A stretch of DNA of 64,000 bases, taken from the NCBI GenBank assembly GCA_904374465.1, contig CAJFFY010000006.1, positions 25,401 to 89,400 on the forward strand. The letters are read 5' to 3'. The notes under the pieces were generated by a model that was given only the letters and a program-made list of their open reading frames with translations, made no database searches and was not told the DNA's origin. Source of the DNA: an uncultured Subdoligranulum sp. GTDB taxonomy: Bacteria > Bacillota > Clostridia > Oscillospirales > Ruminococcaceae. A program made the position numbers and the translations under genes. The first letter of the stretch is position 1; each line of letters opens with the position of its first letter. This document shows, piece by piece, positions 1 through 8,683 of the stretch.

Positions 1-1353
1 GAACATCCGGAAGGCGGGGGCAGGTTTGTCGCCCGGCACCGGCTTCACACAGCCCTGGAAGCCGATGGCGCCGGCCTGGTGGCCCGAGCAGCTGGACGGG
101 CAGCCGGAAATGCAGACCCGGGGCAGGGCGCCGTCGGGAATACCGGCCTCCCGCACGGCCTGGACGCAGGCCTGCAGGGCCGCCTGGCTGTCCCGCACGC
201 CCTGCTGGCAGATGGCCGCGCCGATGCAGGCCACGCTGGTCTCAAACAGGGTTTTGGCGCCGTCGGCGGTGGCCTCCAGAATGCGGGCGGCCTCGTCGGC
301 GGTCAGGTTGATGATATACATCGTCTCGTTGGGCGCCACACGGCACTCGGCGGCGGGCATCTCCCGCAGCAGGGCGGCCAGCTGGGTGGGCTTGCCGGTG
401 GGCAGGATGCCGCCGATGGGATGGTAGGCCACGGCGTAAAGCCCTGCCTGCTTCTGGGCGATGACGCGGGTATCCTGCAGGCTGCCTTCGCCGGTCTTGG
501 TCACGGCCTTGGGAACCAGGTTCAGGTCCAGACCACCCTGGGCCTTGCGGGCCGCCAGGGCTTCCAGGTAGACACGGCGCAGCTCGTCGGCGCCCAGCGT
601 CTCCTGCAGGTAGCGGGTGCGGGCCTTGGCGCGGTTTTCGTAGTTGCCGTGGGCACAGAAGACGTCGATCATCGCCCGGATGGCGTACAGCACATCGGTG
701 GCGGGCAGGGCCTCGGCCACCAGCACGCCCATGCGGTGGTTGTTGCCCAGGCCGCCGGCGATGTACAGGCGGAAGGTGCCGTCCTCCTGGGCGATGAAGC
801 CCATGTCCCGGAAGGTGGCATGGACGCAGTCATCCACCCCGTTGCAGAAGGCCACCTTCAGCTTGCGGGGCATGTGGATGTCCCGGCAGATGGACAGCAG
901 GTAGTCGCTGGCAGCCTCGGCCCAGGGCATCACGTCGAAGGCCTCGCCGCCCTGCACGCCGGTCAGGGGGCTGGCCATGACGTTGCGGGGGTTGTCACCG
1001 CCGCCGCCCCGGGTGATGATGTCGCAGTAGGCGGCCTGCTCCATCAGCACAGGCAGCAGGTCGGGGGTCAGGTTGTGCAGCTGGATGGTCTCGCAGGTGG
1101 TCAGTTTCAGGGGGGCAATGTCGTATTGACCGGCAATGCGGGCCAGGAACTGCAGCCGGGGCTCGGTCAGGCGGCCGCCGGGCAGACGCAGGCGCAGCAT
1201 GTGCTTGGTGCCGTCCCGCTGGGCGTAGCTGCCAAAGCCGCCGGAAGCGCCCTTGTAGTCCTTGCGGGACAGCTCGCCCGCCGCAAAGGCCTGGGTCTTT
1301 TTATAGAATTCTTCGATCTCGGTGCGGTAGAGATTGAGCCATTGTTCGTTCAT
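1..1353 (-). CDS. Siroheme nitrite/sulfite reductase (NirA-like), 3' end cut by window edge
   Basis: Partial; about 451 residues are visible from the start MNEQWLNLYRTEIEEF, preceded by a GGGAG ribosome site. Near residues 70-110 it has the ferredoxin-like half domain followed by the nitrite/sulfite reductase core (CETIQLHN, RGGGGDNPRNV). All four cysteines that hold the 4Fe-4S/siroheme centre are present: CIGAAIC (C-x5-C) and SGCPSSC (C-x3-C). The family performs the six-electron reduction of nitrite to ammonia or sulfite to sulfide in the cytoplasm, using ferredoxin-type donors. The sequence does not decide between the two substrates. It has its own promoter just upstream and is separated from phoR by a hairpin. 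Confidence 0.9.
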   Translation of the reverse strand, partial: MNEQWLNLYRTEIEEFYKKTQAFAAGELSRKDYKGASGGFGSYAQRDGTKHMLRLRLPGGRLTEPRLQFLARIAGQYDIAPLKLTTCETIQLHNLTPDLLPVLMEQAAYCDIITRGGGGDNPRNVMASPLTGVQGGEAFDVMPWAEAASDYLLSICRDIHMPRKLKVAFCNGVDDCVHATFRDMGFIAQEDGTFRLYIAGGLGNNHRMGVLVAEALPATDVLYAIRAMIDVFCAHGNYENRAKARTRYLQETLGADELRRVYLEALAARKAQGGLDLNLVPKAVTKTGEGSLQDTRVIAQKQAGLYAVAYHPIGGILPTGKPTQLAALLREMPAAECRVAPNETMYIINLTADEAARILEATADGAKTLFETSVACIGAAICQQGVRDSQAALQACVQAVREAGIPDGALPRVCISGCPSSCSGHQAGAIGFQGCVKPVPGDKPAPAFRMF

Positions 1354-1414
1354 ACAGATTGCTCCCTGTTGTTATCGATTTCCGCATACGGGGATAGATA
1401 CACTCATATCTTTT

Positions 1415-1444
1415 ATTATACCACGAAAAACAGACATAAAACAA
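1415..1444 (-). promoter_or_regulatory. Promoter of the nitrite/sulfite reductase gene
   Basis: On the minus strand there is TTGTTT, an 18-bp spacer and TATAAT (plus coordinates 1415-1420), with the extended -10 TGG directly before it. It lies about 60 bp upstream of the start at 1353. Confidence 0.6.
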
Positions 1445-1470
1445 CGGGGGGACCGCCAAAGTTCCCCCGC
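1438..1470 (-). terminator. Terminator after phoR
   Basis: On the minus strand a GC-rich hairpin (GCGGGGGAAC paired with GTCCCCCCG) is followed by TTGTTTT. It sits just after the phoR stop codon and overlaps the -35 region of the next gene's promoter. Confidence 0.6.
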
Positions 1471-1474
1471 AGGA

Positions 1475-2875
1475 TTATGAATTTTTGGGAAAAGTGACCC
1501 GGATGGTGGTGCCGGTGCCCACCTGGCTTTGCAGATCGATGTGGGCGTCGTGCAAAAGGGCGATATGCTTGACGATGGCCAGGCCCAACCCGGTGCCGCC
1601 GGTGGCCTTGGAGCGGCTCTTGTCCACCCGGTAGAACCGTTCAAACACCCGGGACTGGCTGTCCTGGGGGATGCCGATGCCGTTGTCCTCCACCTCCAGG
1701 TAGGGGCAGCCGTCGCTGCCCGTGCCGCAGCGCAGCTCCACATGGCCGCCGGGGCGGTTGTAGCGGATGGCGTTGTCGCACAGGTTGGTGGCCAGTTCCA
1801 CCAGCTGGTCCCGGCAGCCTTGCACGGTGGCGGGGTGGGCGTCGTATTGCAGCGTTACATAGGCTTTGCGGGCGTTCACCGTCATGGTCTGGCTGATCTC
1901 TTTGATCAGGGCCGCCAGGTCCACCGGCACCATGTCGGGCGGGGCGCCCTGCCCGCGGGCGGCCTGGGTGCTGTCCAGCTCGCTCAGCTGCAGAATATCG
2001 CTGACCAGGGCGATCATTCGCTGGGCTTCTTTGTGGATGCGGGCCGCAAAGGTGGGCACATCGGCGCTCTTGGCCATGCCGGTCTCGATGAGTTCGGCGT
2101 AGCCGGAAATGCTGGTCAGCGGTGTTTTCAGCTCGTGGCTCACATTGGCGGTAAACTCCCGGCGCATGGTCTCGTTGTCTTCCCGCAGCTTGCGGTCGGT
2201 CTGCACCGTGCGCGCCAGGGGAATCAGTTCCTCATAGGGCACATCCGCCTCGATGGTGTCCAGGTTTTCGGCCAGCCGGTTGATGGGCTGTACCAGAACC
2301 CGGGTCAGCCAGACGGAAAGCAGCCAGGCGGCGGCCAGAATCAGCAGCAGGGCACAGACCAGCAGCGGCAGCGTGTCGGCGCTGATGCCCCAGATGTTGT
2401 CCACCTCTTCGCCCACCCGCAGCACCTGGGTGCCGGCGGGGGTCTCCACCCGCAGGGCATAGTAGTGGGTTTCCCGGCTCATGGTCTGGCTTTGCCGGGT
2501 GCTGGTGCCGTGGCCGGTGGTCAGCGCCGCCTGCACTTCGGGCCGGTCGGCGTGGTTGGGCAGCGTGCCCTGGGCCTGGTTGTCGTACAGCACGGTGCCG
2601 TCCTCGGCAATCAGGGTGCAGCGCAGCAGAGTGCCGGGCACAAGCCCGGCCAGGTCCTGGGGATCCCCGCTGTCCTGGGCCTGGTAGCCGGCGGCCAGGC
2701 AGGCACACAGCCGGTGCAGGTATTCGTCCACCTGCTCGGTGTAACTGCGCTGGAACAGGGCGGTGGCGGCGGCCAGGGTGGCCAGCACACAGAGCACCCC
2801 CACCAGAATCAGCCCCTGGCGGTAGCGCCGGGTCATGCTCTGGGGCCGGACCTGCCGGCGCTCCTCGTCACTCAT
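1475..2875 (-). CDS. phoR: Phosphate-type sensor histidine kinase PhoR
   Basis: 466 residues. A first membrane helix (about residues 22-42) and a second (about 172-192) flank an extracytoplasmic region of about 130 residues. A HAMP-like linker follows (QPINRLAENLDTIEAD), then the H-box with the phosphorylated His in FTANVSHELKTPLTS, the N-box (LCDNAIRYNRPGG), and the G boxes (VEDNGIGIP, GGTGLGLAIVKH). It should autophosphorylate and pass phosphate to the adjacent response regulator. The start overlaps the phoB stop by 8 bp, so the two are translationally coupled. The PhoR name rests on its position beside phoB, a Na/Pi symporter and pstSCAB-phoU. Confidence 0.92.
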   Translation of the reverse strand: MSDEERRQVRPQSMTRRYRQGLILVGVLCVLATLAAATALFQRSYTEQVDEYLHRLCACLAAGYQAQDSGDPQDLAGLVPGTLLRCTLIAEDGTVLYDNQAQGTLPNHADRPEVQAALTTGHGTSTRQSQTMSRETHYYALRVETPAGTQVLRVGEEVDNIWGISADTLPLLVCALLLILAAAWLLSVWLTRVLVQPINRLAENLDTIEADVPYEELIPLARTVQTDRKLREDNETMRREFTANVSHELKTPLTSISGYAELIETGMAKSADVPTFAARIHKEAQRMIALVSDILQLSELDSTQAARGQGAPPDMVPVDLAALIKEISQTMTVNARKAYVTLQYDAHPATVQGCRDQLVELATNLCDNAIRYNRPGGHVELRCGTGSDGCPYLEVEDNGIGIPQDSQSRVFERFYRVDKSRSKATGGTGLGLAIVKHIALLHDAHIDLQSQVGTGTTIRVTFPKNS

Positions 2876-3560
2876 CGGCGCCCTCCGTGCTCAGCTTGTA
2901 GCCCACCTTGCGCACCGTGCGGATGGCCTCGCCGGCGGTGCCCAGTTTCTGGCGCAGGGTACGCACATGCATGTCGATGGTGCGGGATTCCAGCAGATCG
3001 TCGGTGTCCCACACCTCCTTCATAATGCGTTCCCGGGCCAGCACCTGCTCGGGATGTTCCAGGAAGAGGTGCAGCAAAGCGTATTCCTTGAAGGTCAGCT
3101 CCACCGGGTTGCCGTCCACCCGCACGGTGCGGGCCATGTCGTCCAGCACGATGGAACCGAAATGCAGCGTCTTGGGGGCGGGGGCAGGGGCGGCCGCCGC
3201 GGCCCGGCGCAGCACCGCCTTCACCCGGGAAATGAACTCCATGATGCCGAAGGGTTTGCACAGGTAGTCGTCCGCGCCATGGTCCAGGCCCTTCACCACG
3301 TCAATCTCGCTGGTCTTGGCGGTGACCATCATCACCGGGACCGTCTGGGTGGCGGGATCGTCGCGCAGCTTGGCCAGAATCTGGTAGCCGTCCTCGTCGG
3401 GCAGCATCACATCCAGAATCACCAGGTCCGGGGTGCCGCCGCGCAGCGCCGCCCAGAAGCTGGCCCCGTCCTCGCAGCCGGTGGCCTCGTATCCGTTGGT
3501 CTGCAGGGCGTACTGTTCCAGTTCGCGGATGCTGGCGTCATCTTCGACGATATAGATCAT
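2868..3560 (-). CDS. phoB: Phosphate regulon response regulator PhoB (OmpR family)
   Basis: 230 residues. The N-terminal receiver domain (1-115) shows the acidic pocket (EDD at 6-8), the phosphoacceptor Asp in VILDVMLPDEDGY, the Thr of VTAK and the Lys of CKPF. A short Ala/Pro linker leads to a winged-helix OmpR/PhoB DNA-binding domain (about 130-226) ending in RTIDMHVRTLRQKLG and VRKVGYKL. It follows the Na/Pi symporter by 18 bp and overlaps phoR. The 11-bp-period repeats between the two phosphate operons are its likely binding sites. Confidence 0.92.
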   Translation of the reverse strand: MIYIVEDDASIRELEQYALQTNGYEATGCEDGASFWAALRGGTPDLVILDVMLPDEDGYQILAKLRDDPATQTVPVMMVTAKTSEIDVVKGLDHGADDYLCKPFGIMEFISRVKAVLRRAAAAAPAPAPKTLHFGSIVLDDMARTVRVDGNPVELTFKEYALLHLFLEHPEQVLARERIMKEVWDTDDLLESRTIDMHVRTLRQKLGTAGEAIRTVRKVGYKLSTEGADE

Positions 3561-3578
3561 GAAAAATCAAAACTCCTT

Positions 3579-5399
3579 TTACTGCGGTGCGGTTTCGGCA
3601 GCAGCCGGCACCGGCTCGGCGGCGCCTTCCGCGGGGAAGGCATAGCGGCCGCGGTATTTCTCGTACCGCTGTTCAAATTTCAGGCTGCCGCCGCTCTTCA
3701 GATGGTTGAGGTACTCGTGGGTATCAAACTTGTCGTCCGCCACCTCGATCATGGCCACCGCAATGTTGGAGCAGTGGTCGGCAATGCGCTCGTAGGCGGT
3801 GAGCAGGTCATCCAGCACAAAGCCGTACTCGATGGTACAGGTGCCGGCCTGCAGACGGGCGATGTGGCGGGTCTTGACCTCCCGCACCAGGCCGTCCACC
3901 ACTTCCTCCAGCGGTTCGATCTTGCCGGCGGCATAGCAGTCGTGTTTCTGGAAGGCATCCACCGTGCGGTTGACGATGTCCTGCAAAGCGGCTTCCAGCA
4001 CGCTGAGGTCGTCCAGGGCCGCGTCGCTGAACCGGATGTTCTTGTCGCGGATCTCCTCGGCGGTCTCCAGCAGGTTGATGGAATGGTCCGAGATGCGCTC
4101 AAAATCGCCGATGGTATGCAGCAGGGTGTTGGTGGTGCGGGTGTCCTCCTTGCTCAGGGAACGGCTGGACAGCTGTACCAGATAGGTGCCCAGGGCATCC
4201 TCGTAGTGGTCCACGGCGTCCTCCTTGCGGCGGACTTCGTCGGCCAGGGTGTCATCCCACTTGCGGGTGGTGGACATGGCCTGCAGCAGGGAAGTGCGGC
4301 AGACCTCCGCCATGTCGCTGCCCACCAGCATGGCGCGGTTGACCGCCACCGAGGGGGTGGTCAGCAGGCGCTGGTCCAGCAGGGCGTGCTGCTCGGCCTT
4401 GTCCGCCGGGGAATCGGGCACCGTCAGGATGGCCAGCCGTTCCAGCACCCGGTTGAAGGGCAGCAGGATGGCGGTGGTCACCACGTTGAAGACGGTATGC
4501 ACAATGGCGATGCCGAAGGTGTTGGCCGCGTCATTGAAGAAGCTGAAGTGGATCAGGGCATTGAGGCCGTAGAACCCGCACAGGAACACAACGGCGCCGA
4601 TGAGGTTGAAATACAGGTGCACAAAGGCGGTGCGCTTGGCGTTCTTGTTGGCACCGGCCGAGGAGATCAGCGCCGTGACGGTGGTGCCGATGTTCTGGCC
4701 CATGATGATGGGCACCGCGGCGGAGTAGGTCACGGCACCGGTGCTGCTGAGCGCCTGCAGGATGCCCACCGAAGCGGAGGAGGACTGCAGAATGGCGGTG
4801 AGCACGGCGCCGGCCACCACACCGAAGACCGGGTTGCTGAAGCTGAGGAAGAGGTTCATGAACCATTCCTCGTCGGCCAGCGGCGCCATCGAGGTGGACA
4901 TGGTGTTCATGCCGGCCATCAGGATGGCAAAGCCCAGCATGATCTGGCCCACACCGCGCTTGCGGTCTTTGCCGATCATGTACATCCAGATGCCGATAAA
5001 GCCCAGGATGGGGCTCCAGGCGTTGGGGTTGAGCATGTTGACAAAGAAGCTCTCGCCTTCCAGGCCGGACAGGGAAAGCAGCCAGCCGGTGACGGTGGTG
5101 CCGATGTTGGCACCCATGATGACGCCAATGGCCTGGTGCAGCTCCATCAGGCCGGAGTTGACAAAGCCCACCGCCATAACGGTGGTGGCGCCGCTGGACT
5201 GAATGACCGCCGTGACGGCCATGCCCAGCAGCAGGCCCCGGATGGGGCTGGAGGTCATGGAGGAAAGGATCCCCTGCAGCTTGCTGCCGGCGGTCTGTTC
5301 CAGCGCTTTCCCCATCAGGTCCATGCCATACAGGAACATGGCAATGCCGCCCATGAGGGTGAACACATTAAAAATGCTCATCTCGTAGTACACATCCAT
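3579..5399 (-). CDS. Na+/phosphate symporter with C-terminal PhoU-like domain
   Basis: About 606 residues from MDVYYEM; a start six codons later (MSIFNVF, 5381) is equally possible, and the in-frame extension to 5576 is rejected because it runs through the promoter. The N-terminal part holds the two Na/Pi-cotransporter repeats with the typical QSSGATTVMAVGFVNSG and QSSSASVGILQALSS signatures and several membrane helices. The C-terminal part (about residues 390-590) is a helical PhoU-like domain (TTNTLLHTIGDFERISDHS). The family imports inorganic phosphate with sodium. It is the first gene of the minus-strand operon with phoB and phoR, so it is probably induced by phosphate starvation. Confidence 0.9.
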   Translation of the reverse strand: MDVYYEMSIFNVFTLMGGIAMFLYGMDLMGKALEQTAGSKLQGILSSMTSSPIRGLLLGMAVTAVIQSSGATTVMAVGFVNSGLMELHQAIGVIMGANIGTTVTGWLLSLSGLEGESFFVNMLNPNAWSPILGFIGIWMYMIGKDRKRGVGQIMLGFAILMAGMNTMSTSMAPLADEEWFMNLFLSFSNPVFGVVAGAVLTAILQSSSASVGILQALSSTGAVTYSAAVPIIMGQNIGTTVTALISSAGANKNAKRTAFVHLYFNLIGAVVFLCGFYGLNALIHFSFFNDAANTFGIAIVHTVFNVVTTAILLPFNRVLERLAILTVPDSPADKAEQHALLDQRLLTTPSVAVNRAMLVGSDMAEVCRTSLLQAMSTTRKWDDTLADEVRRKEDAVDHYEDALGTYLVQLSSRSLSKEDTRTTNTLLHTIGDFERISDHSINLLETAEEIRDKNIRFSDAALDDLSVLEAALQDIVNRTVDAFQKHDCYAAGKIEPLEEVVDGLVREVKTRHIARLQAGTCTIEYGFVLDDLLTAYERIADHCSNIAVAMIEVADDKFDTHEYLNHLKSGGSLKFEQRYEKYRGRYAFPAEGAAEPVPAAAETAPQ

Positions 5400-5457
5400 T
5401 CTCTTATTCAGGTTTGTAAAAACCGCGCGGCTCGTTCCGCGCCCTATACCGTTCTCT

Positions 5458-5526
5458 ATTATAATGTATTGTTTCGGCCGTAAACCAGCAGGGAACGGTA
5501 AAGGTTTTGTAAAATCCGTGTAAAAT
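5458..5526 (-). promoter_or_regulatory. Promoter and PHO-box repeats of the Na/Pi symporter-phoBR operon
   Basis: Minus-strand -10 TATAAT lies at 5458-5463. Upstream, at 5497-5526, three repeats sit exactly 11 bp apart; on the minus strand they read TTTTACA, TTTTACA and CTTTACC. Direct repeats of a TT-A-CA motif with 11-bp period are the known form of Gram-positive PHO boxes bound by PhoP/PhoB. No canonical -35 is visible, as expected for an activated promoter. Confidence 0.6.
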
Positions 5527-5587
5527 GGTCCGTTCTTCGTTGTTTTTGGAGGTTTTGAGGGCTGGATTTTGCACATTTTTTACCTAT

Positions 5588-5684
5588 TTTACAATTTCTT
5601 TGCATTGGAGTTGTGCGTTTTGCGCATTCTTTACACCGATTGTACGTCACCATGGTCGATGCAAAAAAAACTTCGCGGTACAAT
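5588..5684 (+). promoter_or_regulatory. PHO-box-like repeats and -10 of the pst operon
   Basis: Plus-strand repeats come in two 11-bp-spaced pairs: TTTACA (5588) with TTTGCA (5599), and TTTGCG (5619) with TTTACA (5630). A -10-like TACAAT lies at 5679-5684, 83 bp before the pstS start. The form matches PHO boxes; binding by the neighbouring PhoB is inferred. Confidence 0.5.
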
Positions 5685-5766
5685 AAACGTGCTCCCGGAC
5701 AAAGGGGAGCAGCAAAACCAACAAAAGAACACATAGAACTTTGGTAAAAAGGGAGAAGAAATAGTT

Positions 5767-6750
5767 ATGAAACGTACTTCTGTTGTTGCTTCCGTTCTGG
5801 CCGCGACGATGGCACTGAGCTTGGCCGCCTGCGGCAGCTCCACCACCGCCTCCTCCGGCGAGGCTTCCAGCACCGCCGACAGCACCGCCGCCTCCAGCGA
5901 GGCGACCGCCGCCTCCAGCGAGGCGACCGCCGAATCCACCGCGGCCGAGGCCACCGGTGATTTTGACACCGACCAGGACATCACGGTCATCTCCCGTGAG
6001 GACGGTTCCGGCACCCGCGGCGCCTTCATCGAGCTGACCGGTGTGGAGGAAGCCAACGACGCCGGCGAGAAGGTGGATATGACCACCGAAGCCGCCGCCA
6101 TCCAGAGCTCCACCAACGGCGTCATGACCGCCGTGGCCAACGATGAAACCGCCATCGGTTACATCAGCCTGGGCTCCCTGAACGACACCGTCAAGGCTGT
6201 CACCGTGGACGGCGTGGAAGCTACCTCCGAGAATGTCTCCAACGGCAGCTACACCCTGGCCCGTCCCTTCAACATCGTCACCAACGGTGAGGCCACCGAT
6301 CCCGTGGCTGTGGACTTCATCGCCTACTGCATGAGCCCCGACGGCCAGGCTCTGGCCACCGAGGATGGCTACATCGGCGGCGAAGGCACCGAGTACACCT
6401 CCACCCAGCCCAGCGGCAGCATCACGGTGGGCGGCTCTTCCTCCGTCTCTCCGCTGATGGAAAAGCTCATCGAGGCCTACAAGACCGTCAACCCCAACGC
6501 CACCATTGAGCTGCTGACCACCGACTCCACCATCGGTGTTTCCGGCGCGCTGGACGGCACCTACACCATCGGTATGGCCAGCCGTGAGCTGAAGGATACC
6601 GAGACCGCCGAGGGTGCCCAGGCCACCGTGCTGGCCATGGACGGCATCGCGGTTGTGGTCAACCCCGCCAACACCGTCGCCAACCTGAGCGTGGATCAGA
6701 TCAAGAGCATCTACACCGGTGAAGCCACCGTCTGGTCTGACGTCCAGTAA
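5767..6750 (+). CDS. pstS: Phosphate ABC transporter substrate-binding lipoprotein PstS
   Basis: 327 residues. A lipoprotein signal peptide ends in the lipobox SLAACGSS (Cys at 22), followed by a low-complexity Ala/Ser/Glu linker to about residue 60. The mature part is a type II periplasmic-binding fold in which the halves appear in the order SREDGSGTRGAF ... ITVGGSSSVSPLMEKL. It captures phosphate outside the membrane and hands it to PstCA. The start is supported by GGGAGAAG eleven bases upstream. First gene of pstSCAB-phoU; a partial terminator follows it. Confidence 0.95.
   Translation: MKRTSVVASVLAATMALSLAACGSSTTASSGEASSTADSTAASSEATAASSEATAESTAAEATGDFDTDQDITVISREDGSGTRGAFIELTGVEEANDAGEKVDMTTEAAAIQSSTNGVMTAVANDETAIGYISLGSLNDTVKAVTVDGVEATSENVSNGSYTLARPFNIVTNGEATDPVAVDFIAYCMSPDGQALATEDGYIGGEGTEYTSTQPSGSITVGGSSSVSPLMEKLIEAYKTVNPNATIELLTTDSTIGVSGALDGTYTIGMASRELKDTETAEGAQATVLAMDGIAVVVNPANTVANLSVDQIKSIYTGEATVWSDVQ
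5887..5928 (+). repeat. Two tandem 21-bp units in the PstS linker
   Basis: The unit GCCGCCTCCAGCGAGGCGAC plus one C occurs twice without change and encodes Ala-Ala-Ser-Ser-Glu-Ala-Thr repeats in the lipoprotein linker. In-frame slippage here would change linker length only. Confidence 0.8.
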
Positions 6751-6768
6751 CTTTCCCCGGTACCCCAA

Positions 6769-6804
6769 CGGCTGTTACAGCTCCGGCAGTGACAGCCGCT
6801 TTTT
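6769..6804 (+). terminator. Partial terminator between pstS and pstC
   Basis: A 10-bp stem (CGGCTGTTAC at 6769-6778 with GTGACAGCCG at 6789-6798) is followed by CTTTTTAT. Its place just after pstS suggests that only part of the transcription continues into pstC, which would give more binding protein than permease. Confidence 0.75.
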
Positions 6805-6856
6805 ATAGTGAACCCCCGGCTTTTTGCCCAACCCCCAAGGAGCGTGTATAGGAAAA

Positions 6857-7759
6857 ATGAAAACGAAGACCGCCAAGACCCGTGAATGGGTCATGCAGGG
6901 CGTGTTCACCGCCTGCGCGTGTATTTCGATCCTGGCCGTTGTACTGATCTGCGTCTTTCTGTTCGCCAACGGCCTGCCCACCATCTTCAAGATCGGCCCG
7001 CTGAAATTCCTGCTGGGCACCACCTGGAAGCCCGGCAACGACATCTACGGCATCCTGCCCATGATCCTGGGCTCCATCTACGTCACGGCCGGCGCCATCA
7101 TCGTGGGTGTGCCCATCGGGCTGCTCACCGCCGTGTATATGTCCAAGTTCGCCTCCCCCGCCGTCAACAAGGTCATGCTGCCCGCCGTGCAGCTGCTGGC
7201 CGGTATTCCGTCGGTGGTGTACGGCTTCTTCGGCATGGTGGTGCTGGTGCCCGCCGTGCAGGCCATGGTCAAGAGCGATTTCTTCAAGGATGTGCTGGGT
7301 GTCAAGAGCGGTAAGGGCATGAGCCTGTTCACCGCCGCCGTGCTGCTGGGCATCATGATTTTGCCCACCATCATCACGGTCAGCAAGGCCAGCCTGGACG
7401 CCGTGCCCTCCAGCTACTACGAGGGTAGCCTGGCCCTGGGCGCCACCCACGAGCGCAGCGTCTTTTTCGCGGTGCTGCCCGCCGCCAAGAGCGGTGTGCT
7501 CTCCGCCGTGATCCTGGGCATCGGTCGCGCCATCGGCGAGACGATGGCCGTGGTCATGGTGGCCGGCAACCAGACCTGGATGCCCAAGGGACTGTTCCAG
7601 GGCCTGCGGACGATGACCTCCAACATCGTCATCGAGATGGGCTATGCCGCCGACCTGCACCGGGAAGCGCTGATCGCCACCGGCGTCGTGCTCTTCGTTT
7701 TCATTCTTCTCATCAACCTCTGCTTCAGCATCGTGAAAGGGGGCAGCCAGAATGCCTGA
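6857..7759 (+). CDS. pstC: Phosphate ABC transporter permease PstC
   Basis: 300 residues from MKTKTAKTREWVMQG; the upstream in-frame ATG at 6824 lacks a ribosome site and would start close behind the terminator hairpin. About six membrane helices are visible. The EAA-type loop for PstB contact is SSYYEGSLALGATHERSVFFAVLPAAKSG, written here as positions about 194-222 with key E, G, A and G residues. It forms the transmembrane channel with PstA. It overlaps pstA by 8 bp. Confidence 0.94.
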   Translation: MKTKTAKTREWVMQGVFTACACISILAVVLICVFLFANGLPTIFKIGPLKFLLGTTWKPGNDIYGILPMILGSIYVTAGAIIVGVPIGLLTAVYMSKFASPAVNKVMLPAVQLLAGIPSVVYGFFGMVVLVPAVQAMVKSDFFKDVLGVKSGKGMSLFTAAVLLGIMILPTIITVSKASLDAVPSSYYEGSLALGATHERSVFFAVLPAAKSGVLSAVILGIGRAIGETMAVVMVAGNQTWMPKGLFQGLRTMTSNIVIEMGYAADLHREALIATGVVLFVFILLINLCFSIVKGGSQNA

Positions 7760-8666
7760 GATCACTGCAAGCGGCACCGAAAAGACCACCGGCATGGGCA
7801 AGGTCAACGCCCGCATGGTGTTCCCCGCGGGCAACCGCAACCGCACCGCGGCCCGGGTACAGGCCGGCGTGCTGCGCTGGCTGGTGCGCATCGCCGCCCT
7901 GCTCACCGCCGCCGTGCTGCTCTTCCTCATCGGGTACATCCTGGTCATGGGTATTCCCAACCTCAAGCCCTCCCTGTTTGAGTGGGAATATAACTCCGAC
8001 AACGTTTCGCTCATGCCCGCCCTCATCAACACCGTCCTCATGACGGCCTTCTCGCTGGTCATCGCCACGCCGCTGGGCATCTTTGCCGCCATCTGGCTGG
8101 TGGAGTACGCCAAGCGCGGCAACAAGCTGGTGCGGGTGGTGCGCGTCACCACCGAGACGCTGCAGGGCATCCCCTCCATCGTCTACGGCCTGTTCGGCAT
8201 GCTGTTCTTTGTCACCCAGCTGCACTGGGGCTACAGCCTCATCGCCGGCGCCTTCACGCTGGCCATCATGGTGCTGCCCGTCATCATGCGCACCACCGAG
8301 GAAGCTCTCATCGCCGTGCCGGATTCCTACCGGGAAGGCAGCTTCGGCCTGGGGGCCGGCAAGCTGCGCACCGTCTTCACCATCGTGCTGCCCAGCGCCA
8401 TGCCCGGCATCCTGTCCGGCATCATCCTGGCCACCGGCCGCATCGTGGGCGAGACCGCAGCCCTGATCTACACCGCCAGCTCGGTGGCCAAGATCCCCGA
8501 AAGCGTCTTCAGCTCCACCCGCACCCTGGCCGTGCACATGTACCTGCTCTCCAACGAGGGCCTGCATGTGGATGCCACCTACGGCACCGCCGTGGTGCTG
8601 CTGGTGCTGGTACTGGCCATCAACTGCCTGTCCAGCTTCATTGCGGGCAAACTTGCCAAACATTGA
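7752..8666 (+). CDS. pstA: Phosphate ABC transporter permease PstA
   Basis: 304 residues with about six membrane helices, the first at about 40-63. Typical PstA stretches are [15 protein letters not shown] and the EAA loop beginning [14 protein letters not shown]. It pairs with PstC as the membrane part of the phosphate importer. It begins inside the end of pstC and ends 17 bp before the GTG start of pstB. Confidence 0.95.
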   Translation: MPEITASGTEKTTGMGKVNARMVFPAGNRNRTAARVQAGVLRWLVRIAALLTAAVLLFLIGYILVMGIPNLKPSLFEWEYNSDNVSLMPALINTVLMTAFSLVIATPLGIFAAIWLVEYAKRGNKLVRVVRVTTETLQGIPSIVYGLFGMLFFVTQLHWGYSLIAGAFTLAIMVLPVIMRTTEEALIAVPDSYREGSFGLGAGKLRTVFTIVLPSAMPGILSGIILATGRIVGETAALIYTASSVAKIPESVFSSTRTLAVHMYLLSNEGLHVDATYGTAVVLLVLVLAINCLSSFIAGKLAKH

Positions 8667-8683
8667 AACGAGGGGTACCAACC

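Noticed and set aside
79..1497. Long plus-strand open frame opposite the nitrite/sulfite reductase
   Set aside because: Gly/Ala/Gln/Val-rich shadow of the real minus-strand gene. High GC leaves few stops in the antisense frame.
2835..5483. 882-codon plus-strand frame opposite phoB and the Na/Pi symporter
   Set aside because: Composition (His, Gly, Gln, Val) is that of an antisense shadow. The minus-strand proteins have full family motifs.
5399..5576. N-terminal extension of the Na/Pi symporter
   Set aside because: Runs through the -10 and the PHO-box repeats, and its sequence is not like the family.
5887..5928. Tandem 21-bp repeat as a mobile or regulatory element
   Set aside because: It lies in frame in the PstS linker and is explained by a low-complexity spacer.
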